Part shown: positions 44,301 through 54,189 of the stretch, one piece after another | Layout of the letters: each line of letters starts with the position of its first letter | Numbering within the stretch: position 1 is the first letter of the stretch | DNA from: Notamacropus eugenii | Taxonomy: Eukaryota > Chordata > Mammalia > Diprotodontia > Macropodidae | Reading direction: 5' to 3' | Length of the DNA stretch: 64,000 nt | Assembly (NCBI RefSeq): GCF_028372415.1 | Contig: NC_092875.1 | Span: 187,063,022 to 187,127,021, forward strand | Program-made: the position numbers and the translations under genes | The notes under the pieces: generated by a model | What the model was told of the DNA's origin: nothing | The model's database searches: none | Seen by the model: the letters and a program-made list of their open reading frames with translations, nothing else

Positions 44301-45269
44301 AAAGTTTCTGTACTTGGAATGGGGTTGTCCATTAATCAGTCAAGTCACTGAGAGGCTTCCAGAGCTGGGCTTCACCCAATAATTTTTGTAAAACAATCAA
44401 GAATTAAGCCAGTTGGATGAAAGATATCAAAGATGGGGAAAATCATTTGGGGAAAATATTCTTTGCATAACAGATATAGGATCTGGTGCTATTTCCCAAA
44501 CTTCCATTCTTGGGTGAGACAGGAGAGATGCCAAGGTAAAGCAGGTGAGATGCCCAGAGAAAGGTTACCACTTCTTTCAGAGTCTATAGATAACCTTGAG
44601 GGGTTAGGAGGAAGGGGTTGTTTTTCTAGTGTTATAGTACACAAACCCCACACTGGTGTACTTCCCACCACCATTATCAGTCAATAGAAATTAATCAGCC
44701 AGACTTAGTCAGCCTTTAAAAATAGTTATTTTCTATAGTGGTATGGTTGGTACGAAATGTCTCCCCAAAAGTCTGATATATTTTCTCACCGTTACATACA
44801 GAGTCCAGAGAAAAGTGAGTTCAAGTTTCAAGAGTACATGTAGCTAAAGGGTAACTCATAGCTGCTAATGAACTTCTGTCCTCAAGCTATTCCCTATAGG
44901 AAAGGTACAGTTTTTCATTTTCCTCATTGGATCTAGTCTGCCCTCAGCTCCCAACATGAACAGTTCCTCCAAGTCACTGAACTGCTATCCTAGGGATCCT
45001 GCTAGGATACTGATGAAAAATCCAAATTCCCCTGAACACTTTGAAGCTCAAAAGGTCCTCCTCTAAGTAAAAAGTATGAGGAGAAACTGAGTCCAAGGCT
45101 GAAGTGCTCTCCTCCCCACACAGCATCACCTCCAAACAATTCTTTCTCAGGGGCTTACCTGAATGCTCTCTCCTGCCTCACCCCTCACTCTAATCTTTTC
45201 TTCCAAACAGACTTCCTGTCACACCTAGAAGGTATACGGACCTTGCTCACCCCTAATAAACAGTCGAAG
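44301..45269. other. Unique sequence, about 1 kb
   Basis: No feature recognised. Frames at 44433-44687 lie on both strands and have no motif. Confidence 0.3.
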
Positions 45270-45770
45270 TTCTGACCTAACCAATATATCAGGGCAAAGA
45301 GGAGCAAGATGATTTTGACTCCACTCTCAAGCATGTTATCTCAGAAGAATATGCTAAAGATCATCCAAAGGGCAATGACTTTTGGATGCTTGTGTGCTTG
45401 GGGATGGGAATGAACAGACTGAAGAATATTATGAACAATGAATTACAAAGAAGTGAAAGAAGGATGTCAGCAAATAAACAGCAAAGAAGAAGAAGATAGG
45501 TTGGTCACATGGCAAGAGGGAGAGATCATTCATGGACAGCCCCTGTGCTCCCTTACTATCCTTGTGACATCAAGAGAAAACAAGGAAAGCCCAGTAAGTT
45601 TGGTGGCTTCCTCAGGGTTGAACTCATAATAAAACATGGAGAAGAATTACAGGGATGGGAATGCATGAATGAATTGCAATCTGCATCATTGGAGAGAATG
45701 GTCACAATAGGGAGGTTACAGATCTACTGGAGAATTTGAGTAAGGCTCAATGCTTTCAATATTGAGAATT
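45270..45770 (+). mobile_element. RTE LINE, C-terminal ORF fragment
   Basis: The plus strand reads MARGRDHSWTAPVLPYYPCD then IKRKQGKPSKFGGFL, matching the RTE/BovB C-terminal pattern GHxARxxDxRWTxxVxxWYPRDxKRxRGRPxxRWxD. The preceding 'agaagaagataggttggtca' codes the RRxGH part. Frame shifts separate the blocks. Confidence 0.75.
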
Positions 45771-46739
45771 ATCACTTAAAAATGTTCATGCAGGTGAAAA
45801 TAAAGTATAAAGGCATTTAATGATACTTGTGATAATGATTCTGTGGCATTTCGACAGAGAGATCAATAGTGGTTTGTTCATGGTAGAATGTTTACCTTTT
45901 CATACCTCCTCCTGGCTTAAAGATTCCAGAACCTGGTAACATCTTTGAATGTGACTTTAAGTAGCAGATTAAATATTATTATATAAATAGGACTTAGAAA
46001 ATTTTAAGGAAATAATTATTTCAAACTGAATTTTAATGAGTTAAATTGCTTTTACTTAAGCCTTGAATGACATAAACCAAAGAGGCAATACTTAGTAAAT
46101 TCAAGCTGCCAAGTATTGAGTTTTCTGAATTCTATTCTCATAAAGACTGGGAGCTGATCCCCACTACCACACTTCCTTAGCACCAATCACCAATCTAGTG
46201 GGATCTCCACCATTTTCCTATTATGTGACCTTCAGTAGCTCCCTTACCCAGGCTCTGCTCAAATAGGCATATTTTATCTTCAGTTTTGGGTAGCCCTTGA
46301 TTATATCATCTGTCCTTCCAGCCTTGGGCCACTCCCCAAGTTACAGACCTACTTGCTGGACCTGTAGCCCTACATGCTCTACATTAAATATCTTACCCAC
46401 TAAGACTTTGATCAACTCTTCAGGAAGTCTGCCTGGACTTCCAAGCCTACCAAGTGCCAATCTGGCTCATTTTGTTGCTTCCAAAGACCAAGTTATGGAA
46501 TTTACCTCTCCAGAAACAGAGCTACTAAATTATCTGTACTTATATTTATTTATAATTAATGAAATTACAAAACTAACAATATATGGAAAGAAGCAACTCT
46601 TGCTATTTGTTTCCTTTGAAAAGGTTTCCTCCCTTTTTTGGTAATATGTCAAGTTGATCATGTCTAAAAGAAAACTCCTCCCCTTCCCAAAATTAGCCAG
46701 TTCCCTCTCCTGACTTCCCTCTTTCTGTTTTTGGAACCA
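45771..46739. other. Unique sequence, about 1 kb
   Basis: A 115-codon plus frame (46297-46644) is Leu/Ser/Pro-rich. It may translate a diverged L2 piece, since 'cttcaggaagtctgcctgga' near 46420 recalls L2 'aggaagccttccctga'. Not certain. Confidence 0.35.
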
Positions 46740-47640
46740 CAACTCTCTCAGTCACTCAGATTTATCTTTGACTCTTCTTTTTCCTTGCCTGCCTTCCTTT
46801 TTCTTTCAGTCAGGAAGTCCTTAACACTGTCAGTTGTTCCTTTGTGATACCTTTCCTCTCTCCTTCTATCCCATTTAGCACCTTCAATCTCAGATTATTT
46901 AAAATAGGCTTCTTTTTTTCACTTATTCAGATTTATTTACATATGGACATAAAATTTCCCCCAATTACATGCTAAAAACCATTTCAATATGTTTTTTTAA
47001 AAGTTTTGAATTCCAAATTCTATCCCTCTCTCTCTCCTCTCCCCTCCCCCTATCTGAGACAGTAAGCAAGCAGATATAGGTCATTCATGTACAATCATGT
47101 AAAATATTTCCACATTAGTCATTTTGTGTGGGAAGACTTGAATACAAGAAAAAGAATGAAAGAAAGAAAGTGAAAATAGCATACTTCAGTCTGTATTCAA
47201 ACAATATCATTTCTTTCTCTGGAGGCAGATAGTACGTTTCATCATTAGTCCCTTGAGATTATCTTGGATTATTGTATGAAATAACCTTCTAACTCACTCG
47301 CCTGCCCAATCCTAATTCCTTCTGAGCTAATCAGCCTGAATAATATTCTTAAGGCATTTTTTTTTGTCACGTCCTGCTCAGAAATCTTCAATGACTCCCC
47401 GTTGCTTAGTGGCATTCAAATCTTCCACAATTCTTGACCAGCATATATTTGTAGGTACATGTCTCTCTATTTCCCTGAATTTCAGCCAAACTTACCTCCT
47501 CACTGTCATTCAACATGCCTTGGAGAGAAGAGAAGTGCCCTTCTTAATCAGGTTATTATCTATCTGTCAAGTTTCAGTTCAAATTCTACCATTTTATGAA
47601 GCCCTCCCTGACAAACTCCTGACATCACTCCCTCTTTGCA
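46740..47640 (+). mobile_element. L2 LINE, about 0.5 kb, interrupted by an L1
   Basis: The left part (46740-46901) has 'atttatctttgactcttctt' and 'cagtcaggaagtccttaaca'. The right part (47291-47640) has 'gtcctgctcagaaatcttca', 'atgactccccgttgcttagt' and 'tgaagccctccctgacaaac'. The order is as in L2; the L1 in 46914-47278 splits it. Confidence 0.85.
46902..47290 (-). mobile_element. L1 LINE 3' end, antisense, with target-site duplication
   Basis: Reads the reversed L1 3' UTR: 'ttttgaattccaaattctat', 'gagacagtaagcaagcagat', 'acattagtcattttgtgtgg' and 'catttctttctctggaggca'. Flanks aaataggcttct (46902-46913) and aaataaccttct (47279-47290) match at 10 of 12, and both belong to the L2 that was hit. 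Confidence 0.88.
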
Positions 47641-47654
47641 TTTACTCTCTGTGC

Positions 47655-48095
47655 CACCCATAAAATCATATGACTATTACAGTACAAAGGGACATTTGAG
47701 ATCATCTACTAATCTGGGACATTGAACATTTTATTAAATGTCCATGAACTTTTAAAAATATATTATTACAACTGCATTTATATATAATTACCTTCCTATG
47801 TGATCCTACATACTTTATCTCATGCATTTAAAAGCATTAATCTCAGAAGGGATTGAATAAGCATCATCAGACTTTCACAGGGGTCCATTGATCTAGTCCA
47901 AATTCCCACTCATTATAAGAACCCCCTCTACAACAGTCCTGAGAGACAGTCATCCCATTTCTGTTTGAACACCTCAAGTGACAGGAAGCTCACTATTTTA
48001 TAAAATAGCTAGTTCCCATTGTTGACTAGTTCTCAATGTTAGACAGACTTTGCTTATATTAAACCTAAATCTGGTTCTTCACATACATTACGTTC
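47655..48095 (-). mobile_element. CR1/L3 LINE 3' end, antisense, split
   Basis: 'cccctctacaacagtcctga', 'gtttgaacacctcaagtgac' and 'aggaagctcactattttata' follow the reversed CR1/L3 3' end. The head at 47655-47720 ('acatttgagatcatctacta') belongs to the same unit. Family A DNA element lies between them. Confidence 0.7.
47721..47895 (+). mobile_element. Non-autonomous DNA element, family A, copy 3
   Basis: 'tgtccatgaacttttaaaaa', 'ttacaactgcatttatatat' and 'aatctcagaagggattgaat' match copies at 4983-5170 and 18793-18990. Ends are poorly kept. Confidence 0.55.
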
Positions 48096-48109
48096 TCTGA
48101 AGATTGATT

Positions 48110-48230
48110 TTTTTCATGTGTAGGTGTATTATATTCCCATCTGGGTTGTAATATATCTCCTTGAGGGTAGGGAACATATCTGATACTTCTTTGGATCTCT
48201 CAGAGTGCCTGCTACAAGGTCTTTAGATAA
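48110..48230 (+). mobile_element. L2 LINE 3' end, sense
   Basis: 'tctccttgagggtagggaac' and 'cagagtgcctgctacaaggt' form the L2 tail. Confidence 0.65.
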
Positions 48231-48234
48231 CAGA

Positions 48235-48345
48235 GGTCATATTTTGGAAGGAAAGCTGAGATTTTGGAGTGCATCCAGAAGAAGGTGGCCAGCATCATGA
48301 GAGGACTCAAAGCCAACCCATGAGAGGAGCACCTGAAAGAAGGAA
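48235..48345 (+). mobile_element. CR1/L3 LINE 3' fragment, sense
   Basis: 'gagtgcatccagaagaaggt', 'ggccagcatcatgagaggac' and 'gaggagcacctgaaagaagg' match the CR1/L3 text 'cagaggagggcgaccaggatggtgag'. Confidence 0.7.
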
Positions 48346-48512
48346 GGCAGAGTAGTGAAGTGGGAAGAGTACTGGTTTGAGAGACCAAAGCCTTGGGCTC
48401 CAATTCCAGCTCTGCTATTTATTACCTTGTCGGACTTTGGACAAGTTGTTTTATTTGTCTAGGATCCTGGTTCCTCATCTACAAAATGAGGGCATTGAAA
48501 TGAAAAGTCTCA
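48346..48512 (+). mobile_element. MIR SINE, sense
   Basis: 'gtgggaagagtactggtttg' and 'ctctgctatttattaccttg' and 'ggttcctcatctacaaaatg'. Confidence 0.75.
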
Positions 48513-48682
48513 CCCAGCTAGATGGCACTGTGGGTAGAGTGTTGACACTGGAATCAAGAAGACTTCAGTTCAAATCTAATCTCAGACAGCTACTAGTTAT
48601 ATGACCAAGGTAGGTCACTTAATTTCTCTCAGCCTCAGTTCCCTCACGTGTAAAATGGGGACAATAATAGTTGTGAGGAATA
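48513..48682 (+). mobile_element. MIR/MAR1-type SINE, sense
   Basis: 'cagctagatggcactgtggg', 'ggaatcaagaagacttcagt' and 'gcctcagttccctcacgtgt', running into the microsatellite. Confidence 0.82.
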
Positions 48683-48798
48683 TATATATATGTATATGTA
48701 TATGTGTATATACATATATATATAAAAATATACATACACATACACACATATATTATCACTGTATTTAATACAGTGTGTGTGTGTGTGTGTGTGTGTAA
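48680..48798. repeat. (TATA)n/(TATG)n/(GT)n microsatellite
   Basis: Alternating purine-pyrimidine tract of about 120 bp ending in gtgtgtgtgtgtgtgtgtgt. Confidence 0.95.
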
Positions 48799-48805
48799 AA
48801 CTATG

Positions 48806-49230
48806 ATGCAAATTCCTTAAGGACAGGGTCTATTTCATTTCATTTTGCATTAGATTGTAAATTTCTCATACTATTTCCACTTTTTTTTGTTTTTTATTTT
48901 TTCTCTTTCATGGTTTTTTCCCCTTTTGTTCTGATTCTTCTTTTACAACAAAACTAATGCGGAAACATGTTTAACCTAATTGTACACGTATAACCTATAT
49001 CAGATTGCTTGTTGTCTTGGGAAGAGGGGAAAGGAGGGAAGGAGAAAAATTCAAAACTCAAAATTTTACAAAAATAAATGTTGAAAACTATATTTACATG
49101 TAATTGAGGAGGGAAAGTAAAATACGATTGATGAAAAAAGATTATAAGCTTCTTGAGAGCAGAAACTGTCTTTTGCCTTCCTGTGTATCCTTAGTATTTA
49201 CAAATTCAAGTTGACTGAATGACTGATGTT
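48806..49230 (+). mobile_element. L2 LINE 3' end, interrupted by an L1
   Basis: 'aaattccttaaggacagggt' and 'gcattagattgtaaatttct' precede the L1. 'ttataagcttcttgagagca' and 'ttttgccttcctgtgtatcc' follow it. The first tail-like text may be a separate copy. Confidence 0.65.
48852..49153 (+). mobile_element. L1 LINE 3' end with target-site duplication
   Basis: 3' UTR text 'ggttttttccccttttgttc', 'tataacctatatcagattgc', 'aaaactcaaaattttacaaa' and an A-rich end. Flanks agattgtaaatttct (48852-48866) and agattataagcttct (49139-49153) match at 12 of 15. Confidence 0.85.
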
Positions 49231-49319
49231 ATGATCTTATTTTTGAAGAAATTGGGGATTTCTAGATTTGAAAACAGAAGACTTAGAGGATGACATACCA
49301 ACAAGCTGCAAATATTGGA

Positions 49320-50335
49320 AAAGCTATTAAATCTTCTTTCTAAATCCACATCTCTTACATACCTCACCTTCTCTCCATTTATAAAGCCAACACTCCATTA
49401 CCTCTCCCTTAGTCTATGCTAATCAACACATAACTGTTCTCAGCATCCAGTCTCTGGCCTCTCCAATCTGTACTCTACCCAGCTGCTAAATAGGGTGTCA
49501 ATATGATCTTGTCATGCCTCTGCTCAATATCTCTAGAATAAAATATCAACTCCACAAGTTAATATTTAAGACTCAAGAAGCTCCAACCTATCTTCATATT
49601 ACTTCTCTTTCTTTATACGCATTCTATATTCTGGCCAAACTGGAGTTCCTAGAACTTATCATTCCATTTCCCATTCCAAACCTTCCTCCATGCTGTCCTG
49701 TATGCCAGGAACACATTCCTTTCTCATGTCCAGAATCCTTATATCCCACCATGACTCTGCTGGTGCCACCTTCTCCAAAAAGACTTCCCCCATCTCTTAG
49801 TTTTTAGTCATCTCCCCTTTCTCAAATTACCTTATATTTAATTAAGTGTGCAGTCATCCCTTCCACATGGGGAGGGGGGGCAGTTAGGAGAATAGCATGC
49901 AATCTGGAAAATCCATGCAAAAGTTTTTAGCCCTCCCTTCATACAAGAGAAATCTGAATTTTCTTTTCTATACTATACTATACATATATTTTATATTTCT
50001 GAGTTTCTAAACATTTTCTGTTCTATACATATATTTTATGTATTTCTGAGTTTCTTATTGCTTTCTGTGTCATCTGCTGGCCTTCACATGTCATCTGTAG
50101 CTTCTGCAAAATTTCTCCAAAATCCCCATTAAATTTCTTATGCCAACCCACAATATACTGAAACTACAATGAGAAAAATCGTGATGTGAAAGGGAAAGCT
50201 GTATACACATTGTAAGTCACTTGTGGTCTTACCTCCGCCCATCCCACTCCTATCAAATAGAATATACACTCCTCTCATTTTTTGCCTTTCTATCACCACA
50301 CTCTAGCCCAAGATGAGGTACCTAATAAATGATGC
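49320..50335 (+). mobile_element. L2 LINE, long fragment interrupted by a DNA element
   Basis: 'gatcttgtcatgcctctgct', 'aagactcaagaagctccaac', 'ccttcctccatgctgtcctg' and 'ccaccttctccaaaaagact' cover the L2 3' coding end (49320-49850). The tail resumes at 50230 with 'atagaatatacactcctctc' and ends near 'acctaataaatgatgcattt'. Confidence 0.8.
49853..50215. mobile_element. Possible Tc1/mariner- or Tigger-like DNA element
   Basis: The left end cagtcatcccttccaca and the right end tgtgaaagggaaagctgta are imperfect inverted repeats, and the element sits in the L2. Inside, a unit of about 45 bp (ctatacatatattttat...tttctgagtttct) is repeated in tandem at 49969-50060. No coding capacity. The TA target is not certain. 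Confidence 0.5.
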
Positions 50336-50891
50336 ATTTGGAAGAAGGTTTGCATTTATTCTGCTTGGCCTGAGAAGGCAGAATTAGAACCCAAGGAGTA
50401 CAAAGAATAATAAGAAAATTTTCAAATTAAGAGAAAGGAAAGATTCCTAATAACGATGGCCTACCCAAAATAGAATCAGCTTGAAGACCTGTCACTGGAG
50501 TTCTTCCAGCCAAGTTGGATGACCATTTGCCATGGCTGAGATTCATAATTGGGTTAGGAGTGGCACAGGATGTTCCTGCTGAACCCTTACAGCTTTGTGC
50601 TGAGTCTGCTTCTGTAAATACTGAGGATTTGATAACTTTGACTTTTAGAAGCTTTATTTTCCTGTCTTTACCTGAGACTCTTACTTAAGTTAGCTAACAT
50701 TTATTTTAAATCTAAGTACAAGGCAAGAGATAGAATGCTGAAATCTATAAACAAATCAGCTTTTTATGTGTTAATTCCTGCTTTACCACTTACCTTATTT
50801 TCAAAGATGCTCACATAGCATAAGCAAAGGCCTCAGAAGCAAAAAGCAAGGCATGTTCAATAGACTACAAATAAACCAGCTTTGTTCTTGA
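50336..50891. other. Unique sequence
   Basis: No feature recognised in about 550 bp. Confidence 0.3.
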
Positions 50892-51180
50892 ATCAAGAGC
50901 ATTCAGAATAGAGAATAGGGGGAGACAAGGTTGGAAAGGATGTTTGGGGCAAATTGTTGTAGGCCTTGAATGCCAAGGTAAGAAATTTGGCCCTCCTGGG
51001 GAACCATTGAAGGCATTTTGCATCTACCTCTCCATTTCATGGATGATGAAAATGGTGATTAAAGAAACTCAGTTTAATAGCTCTGTGAGGTACTTGGGGC
51101 AGGGGACAATAATGGAAATAGGGAGACTGCTTAGAAGGTTATTGAAATCACAAAGACAGAAAATAGTAAAGAGATGATAA
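50892..51180 (-). mobile_element. L2 LINE fragment, antisense
   Basis: 'ggccttgaatgccaaggtaa', 'ggggaaccattgaaggcatt' and 'gaaggttattgaaatcacaa' follow antisense L2. The middle is deleted or diverged. Confidence 0.6.
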
Positions 51181-51194
51181 CCGGGGAATTGACA

Positions 51195-51440
51195 TCTCCA
51201 CCCAATGAAATCCTACCCATCATTGAAGATTCAGCTCAAATGCAATCTCCTCTGAAAAGATCACTCTGATCCTCCCAGGTAGAAATGATCTTGGCTCCAC
51301 TGGAACTCTTAAACAATGTATTATTTGTTCCTATTCTCATGTTGTCATCATGTTATTTTTATATCATAATTATTTGTATACAGTTGTACATTAACTCCTT
51401 AGGGCATAGAGTCTTTCACATATTGAACAAATTGTTCAGT
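51195..51440 (+). mobile_element. L2 LINE 3' region, sense
   Basis: 'cattgaagattcagctcaaa' and 'tgcaatctcctctgaaaaga' match L2 'ccttcaaggctcagctcaaatgccacctcc'. Confidence 0.75.
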
Positions 51441-51599
51441 TTGAATGGATAGGAATCAGTGAGAAAGAATGAAGGGCAAAAGAAAGGCTAGAATTCATTC
51501 CAACAGGTGAAGCCTGGTTGACTAGGAGCTTGATAATACTATTGACAGAAATAAGGGAATCAGATGAAAGATCTCTAAACTAGTATCATGATGCCTCTC

Positions 51600-51802
51600 T
51601 AAACATGATTAATCTGTCTCTTTTGTTGACTCCTTTTCTGCTTCCCCTCTCCTATCCATAAATAGTCTTCAAAGTTCATCCCTCAGTTCTCTTCTCTCTC
51701 AACATTTTCTCTTTCTGAGAGGACTCATCTAAGGCTCATGGTTCAACAATCACTGCTAAATGGAAGACACCCAAATATACATCCATAGTTCTGACCTAAC
51801 AA
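51600..51802 (+). mobile_element. L2 LINE, reverse-transcriptase fragment
   Basis: 'tttgttgactccttttctgc' precedes the region coding HC-stop-MEDTQIYIHSSDL, which follows L2 YADDTQIYISSPDL. The catalytic YADD is changed to a stop followed by MED, so the copy is dead. Confidence 0.75.
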
Positions 51803-52312
51803 AACAACTGGGTGGTCCAGTGGAGAGAGCACTGGGCCCAGACTTCAAATCTGGCCTCAGTTACTTACTAGCTATGTCACCCTGGACAAGTCACTTAACT
51901 CCTACCTTTTTTCTTATTTTTCTAATGAAGATATTAAAAACACCAACCTTATAGGGTTGTTGTGAGGACCAAATAAGATAATAATTGTAAAATGACTAAC
52001 ACAGTTTTAGGCATATATTAAGTGCTTACTAGGACAGTAGATGGTACAGTGGATAGAGGGCAAGACCTGGAGTCAAGGAGAGTGATCTTGATAAGTTCAA
52101 ATCTGGTCTCAGACAGTTGCTAGCTATGTAATCCTAGGCAAGTCATTTACCTCTTTTTGCCTCAGTTTCTTCTCTAGAAAATGAGCTAGAAAAGGAAATG
52201 GCAAACTAGTATCTTTGCCAAGAAAACCCCAAATGGGGTCACAAAGAGTCAAACATAACTGAAAGGACCTAGCAACAACAAAAAGTGCTTAATAAATGCT
52301 CATTCCTTTTCC
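51803..52312 (+). mobile_element. MIR/MAR1-type SINE, sense, hit by a younger SINE
   Basis: 'ctgggtggtccagtggagag', 'ctagctatgtcaccctggac' and 'agggttgttgtgaggaccaa' run to 52019. The tail 'gcttaataaatgctcattcc' resumes after the inserted SINE (from 52283). Confidence 0.85.
52020..52291 (+). mobile_element. RTE-tailed SINE (MAR1/WSINE1 type) with target-site duplication
   Basis: Full length: 'gtagatggtacagtggatag', 'gacctggagtcaaggagagt', 'gcctcagtttcttctctaga', then the RTE tail 'gccaagaaaaccccaaatgg' and 'ggtcacaaagagtcaaacat', ending in caacaacaaa. Flanked by aagtgctta at 52020-52028 and 52283-52291, within the tail of the host SINE. This is the best example here of the lineage-marking SINE. 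Confidence 0.93.
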
Positions 52313-53225
52313 TTTGATCAGTCTTTTCTCTCTGTATCTAACTTTGTGTCTCAAATAAAGTATTTGGACTAGATCACATAAAATCCCTCCCAAGTCTAAC
52401 CCTTGGGACAATCGTTTTTTAGGAGGCCTTGTTCTAGTGGACTTGTTCTAGAGCTGGTTTCTGGTTGTTGAAGAAGCCTGAGATGATAGATCTCAAGGCA
52501 CTTTGACCTTCAGTAACTCTCAGGAATAGACCACCGGAAACCACACCCTGTAGAATTCTCTGGTAGTCTATCCTCAAGAGAAAAGTGGCTTCCTGGGGGC
52601 AAAAGACCCTGCAGAGACTATTCTCACTTCCTTTTCTTACCTTTCAATGCCTATGGTACTTTATGTAAGCTTAAATGTCTCTGAGGAAGCTGTGATGAGT
52701 CCCCCATTCTAGTCTCCTCCTGATGGGTGGAATGACCTTGAAGAAGTCACCTCTTATTAAACATCTCAGAAAATGGTTCATATTAATTCAGCACTCTGCC
52801 TGCCATCTCTCCCAAGCAGTAAATTGAGAAGAATTTGCTTTATAGACAATAAGTGGTCAATAAATTGTAAACAAATAGGTTGGAAAGGTAATAAGACAGG
52901 AAGAACTTCCATTTGCCTCCAAACATAATCTGTAGATCTGGTTTAATGAGAAACCAACTGCTCAGATGTTAATCATTTACTTAGGCCTGAGAGCCAGGTT
53001 ACTGTTGCTGCCACTGCTGCTGTTTAAGCCACCAAGAGGAACTTTATATTACGTTACAAAAACCATTAGATTGATAAGAACTTAAAGGCTGGAGCAGGTA
53101 GTCTGACGAGCCAATGACAGCACTTAGATCAAATCCAGCATTAATAGTATTACACTCCCATTCTCTTACATTGGTCATATATACACTACACTGTACTAGA
53201 GCTTTTCCTGACTGCGGTGGGCATC
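52313..53225. other. Mostly unique sequence
   Basis: 'gtatttggactagatcacat' at 52366 is a short SINE 3' remnant. Nothing else recognised. Confidence 0.4.
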
Positions 53226-53258
53226 CTTCATCATCATCATCATCACCATCTTCATTAT
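53226..53258. repeat. (TCA)n simple repeat
   Basis: ttcatcatcatcatcatcac. The Asp-rich minus frame (53044-53289) is its translation. Confidence 0.95.
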
Positions 53259-53289
53259 GGAAATCTGAGTACCACTTCAAAGTCTCCAA

Positions 53290-53455
53290 AGCACTATATA
53301 TGCATTATTTCATTTGAGTCTTATATCAATCCTGTATTATTATAGGTATTACTGAAGGTATTATCATCTCTGTTTTGCAGATAAGGAAATGGATTTAGAG
53401 AGGTTAAGATGATTGTCCAAGGTCATAGAACTATTCATTTCAGAGCCAGGATACT
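53290..53455 (-). mobile_element. MIR-type SINE, antisense
   Basis: 'ttatttcatttgagtcttat', 'ttttgcagataaggaaatgg' and 'ttgtccaaggtcatagaact'. Confidence 0.75.
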
Positions 53456-53457
53456 CA

Positions 53458-53690
53458 CCCCAACCATCCTGAGTTTGAATCCTGCCTCAGACACTTATTA
53501 GCTTTATGAATTGAGGCAAGTGAGTCCCTTTTCCTTATCCAGCTTCAGTTTCCACATCTGTAAAATAGGGATAAACAGAGCATCTTTCTCAAAGGGTTGT
53601 TGTAAGGAATTATCTAATGAGTTAATATAGATAAAGGACTTTGCAAATTTTAAGCATTGTATCAATGCTAGCTATTATTATTAATACTAC
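53458..53690 (+). mobile_element. MIR/MAR1-type SINE, sense
   Basis: 'tgagtttgaatcctgcctca', 'ttccacatctgtaaaatagg' and 'aaagggttgttgtaaggaat'. Head to head with the previous SINE. Confidence 0.8.
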
Positions 53691-53760
53691 TATACATCAG
53701 GTATTGTGCTAGGTGGTAGGAATGAAAAGAAGCAGCCCCCTAGATTCAATTGGGGGGCTA
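53691..53760 (-). mobile_element. L2 LINE 3' end fragment, antisense
   Basis: 'tacatcaggtattgtgctag' with 'gtggtaggaatgaaaagaag' resembles the reversed L2 tail. Confidence 0.5.
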
Positions 53761-53839
53761 GAATGAGTACCTATAGAGGATGAATGCCAGGGCCAGCAAA
53801 AGCCCAAATACCAGTTCAGTCTTTTTCCCACTATCTCAT

Positions 53840-53995
53840 TGGAGAATCACAACCCTGAGAAACAGTGGGGTCAGGTAATATTATACCCACTTTACCTAGT
53901 TAGTAAATTGAGACTCGAAAAAACTAAGTAACTTGCCCAAGGTGACATCACTAGTAAGAGGGGTTCTCCAAGTTCTGTGCTCCTTTCACTATACA
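53840..53995 (-). mobile_element. MIR SINE, antisense
   Basis: 'cttgcccaaggtgacatcac' and 'tagtaagaggggttctccaa' with 'gctcctttcactatacaaca' as the end. Confidence 0.7.
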
Positions 53996-54189
53996 ACAAC
54001 CCCAGCCAGTTTAAAGAAATCAATTATTTTGAGGTAGAGATAGGGAGATAAAGGTAAAGATGCTCCAAAGGAGATGTGCTCTTCCTTTGGTCAGACTCGA
54101 AGAAGCTGCCAATTCAGGCCAAATTTTACTTGGACCATGCCAGAGCTCAGTGGAGCAATTATTTTAGGAAAATCTATCTAAGGACAACA

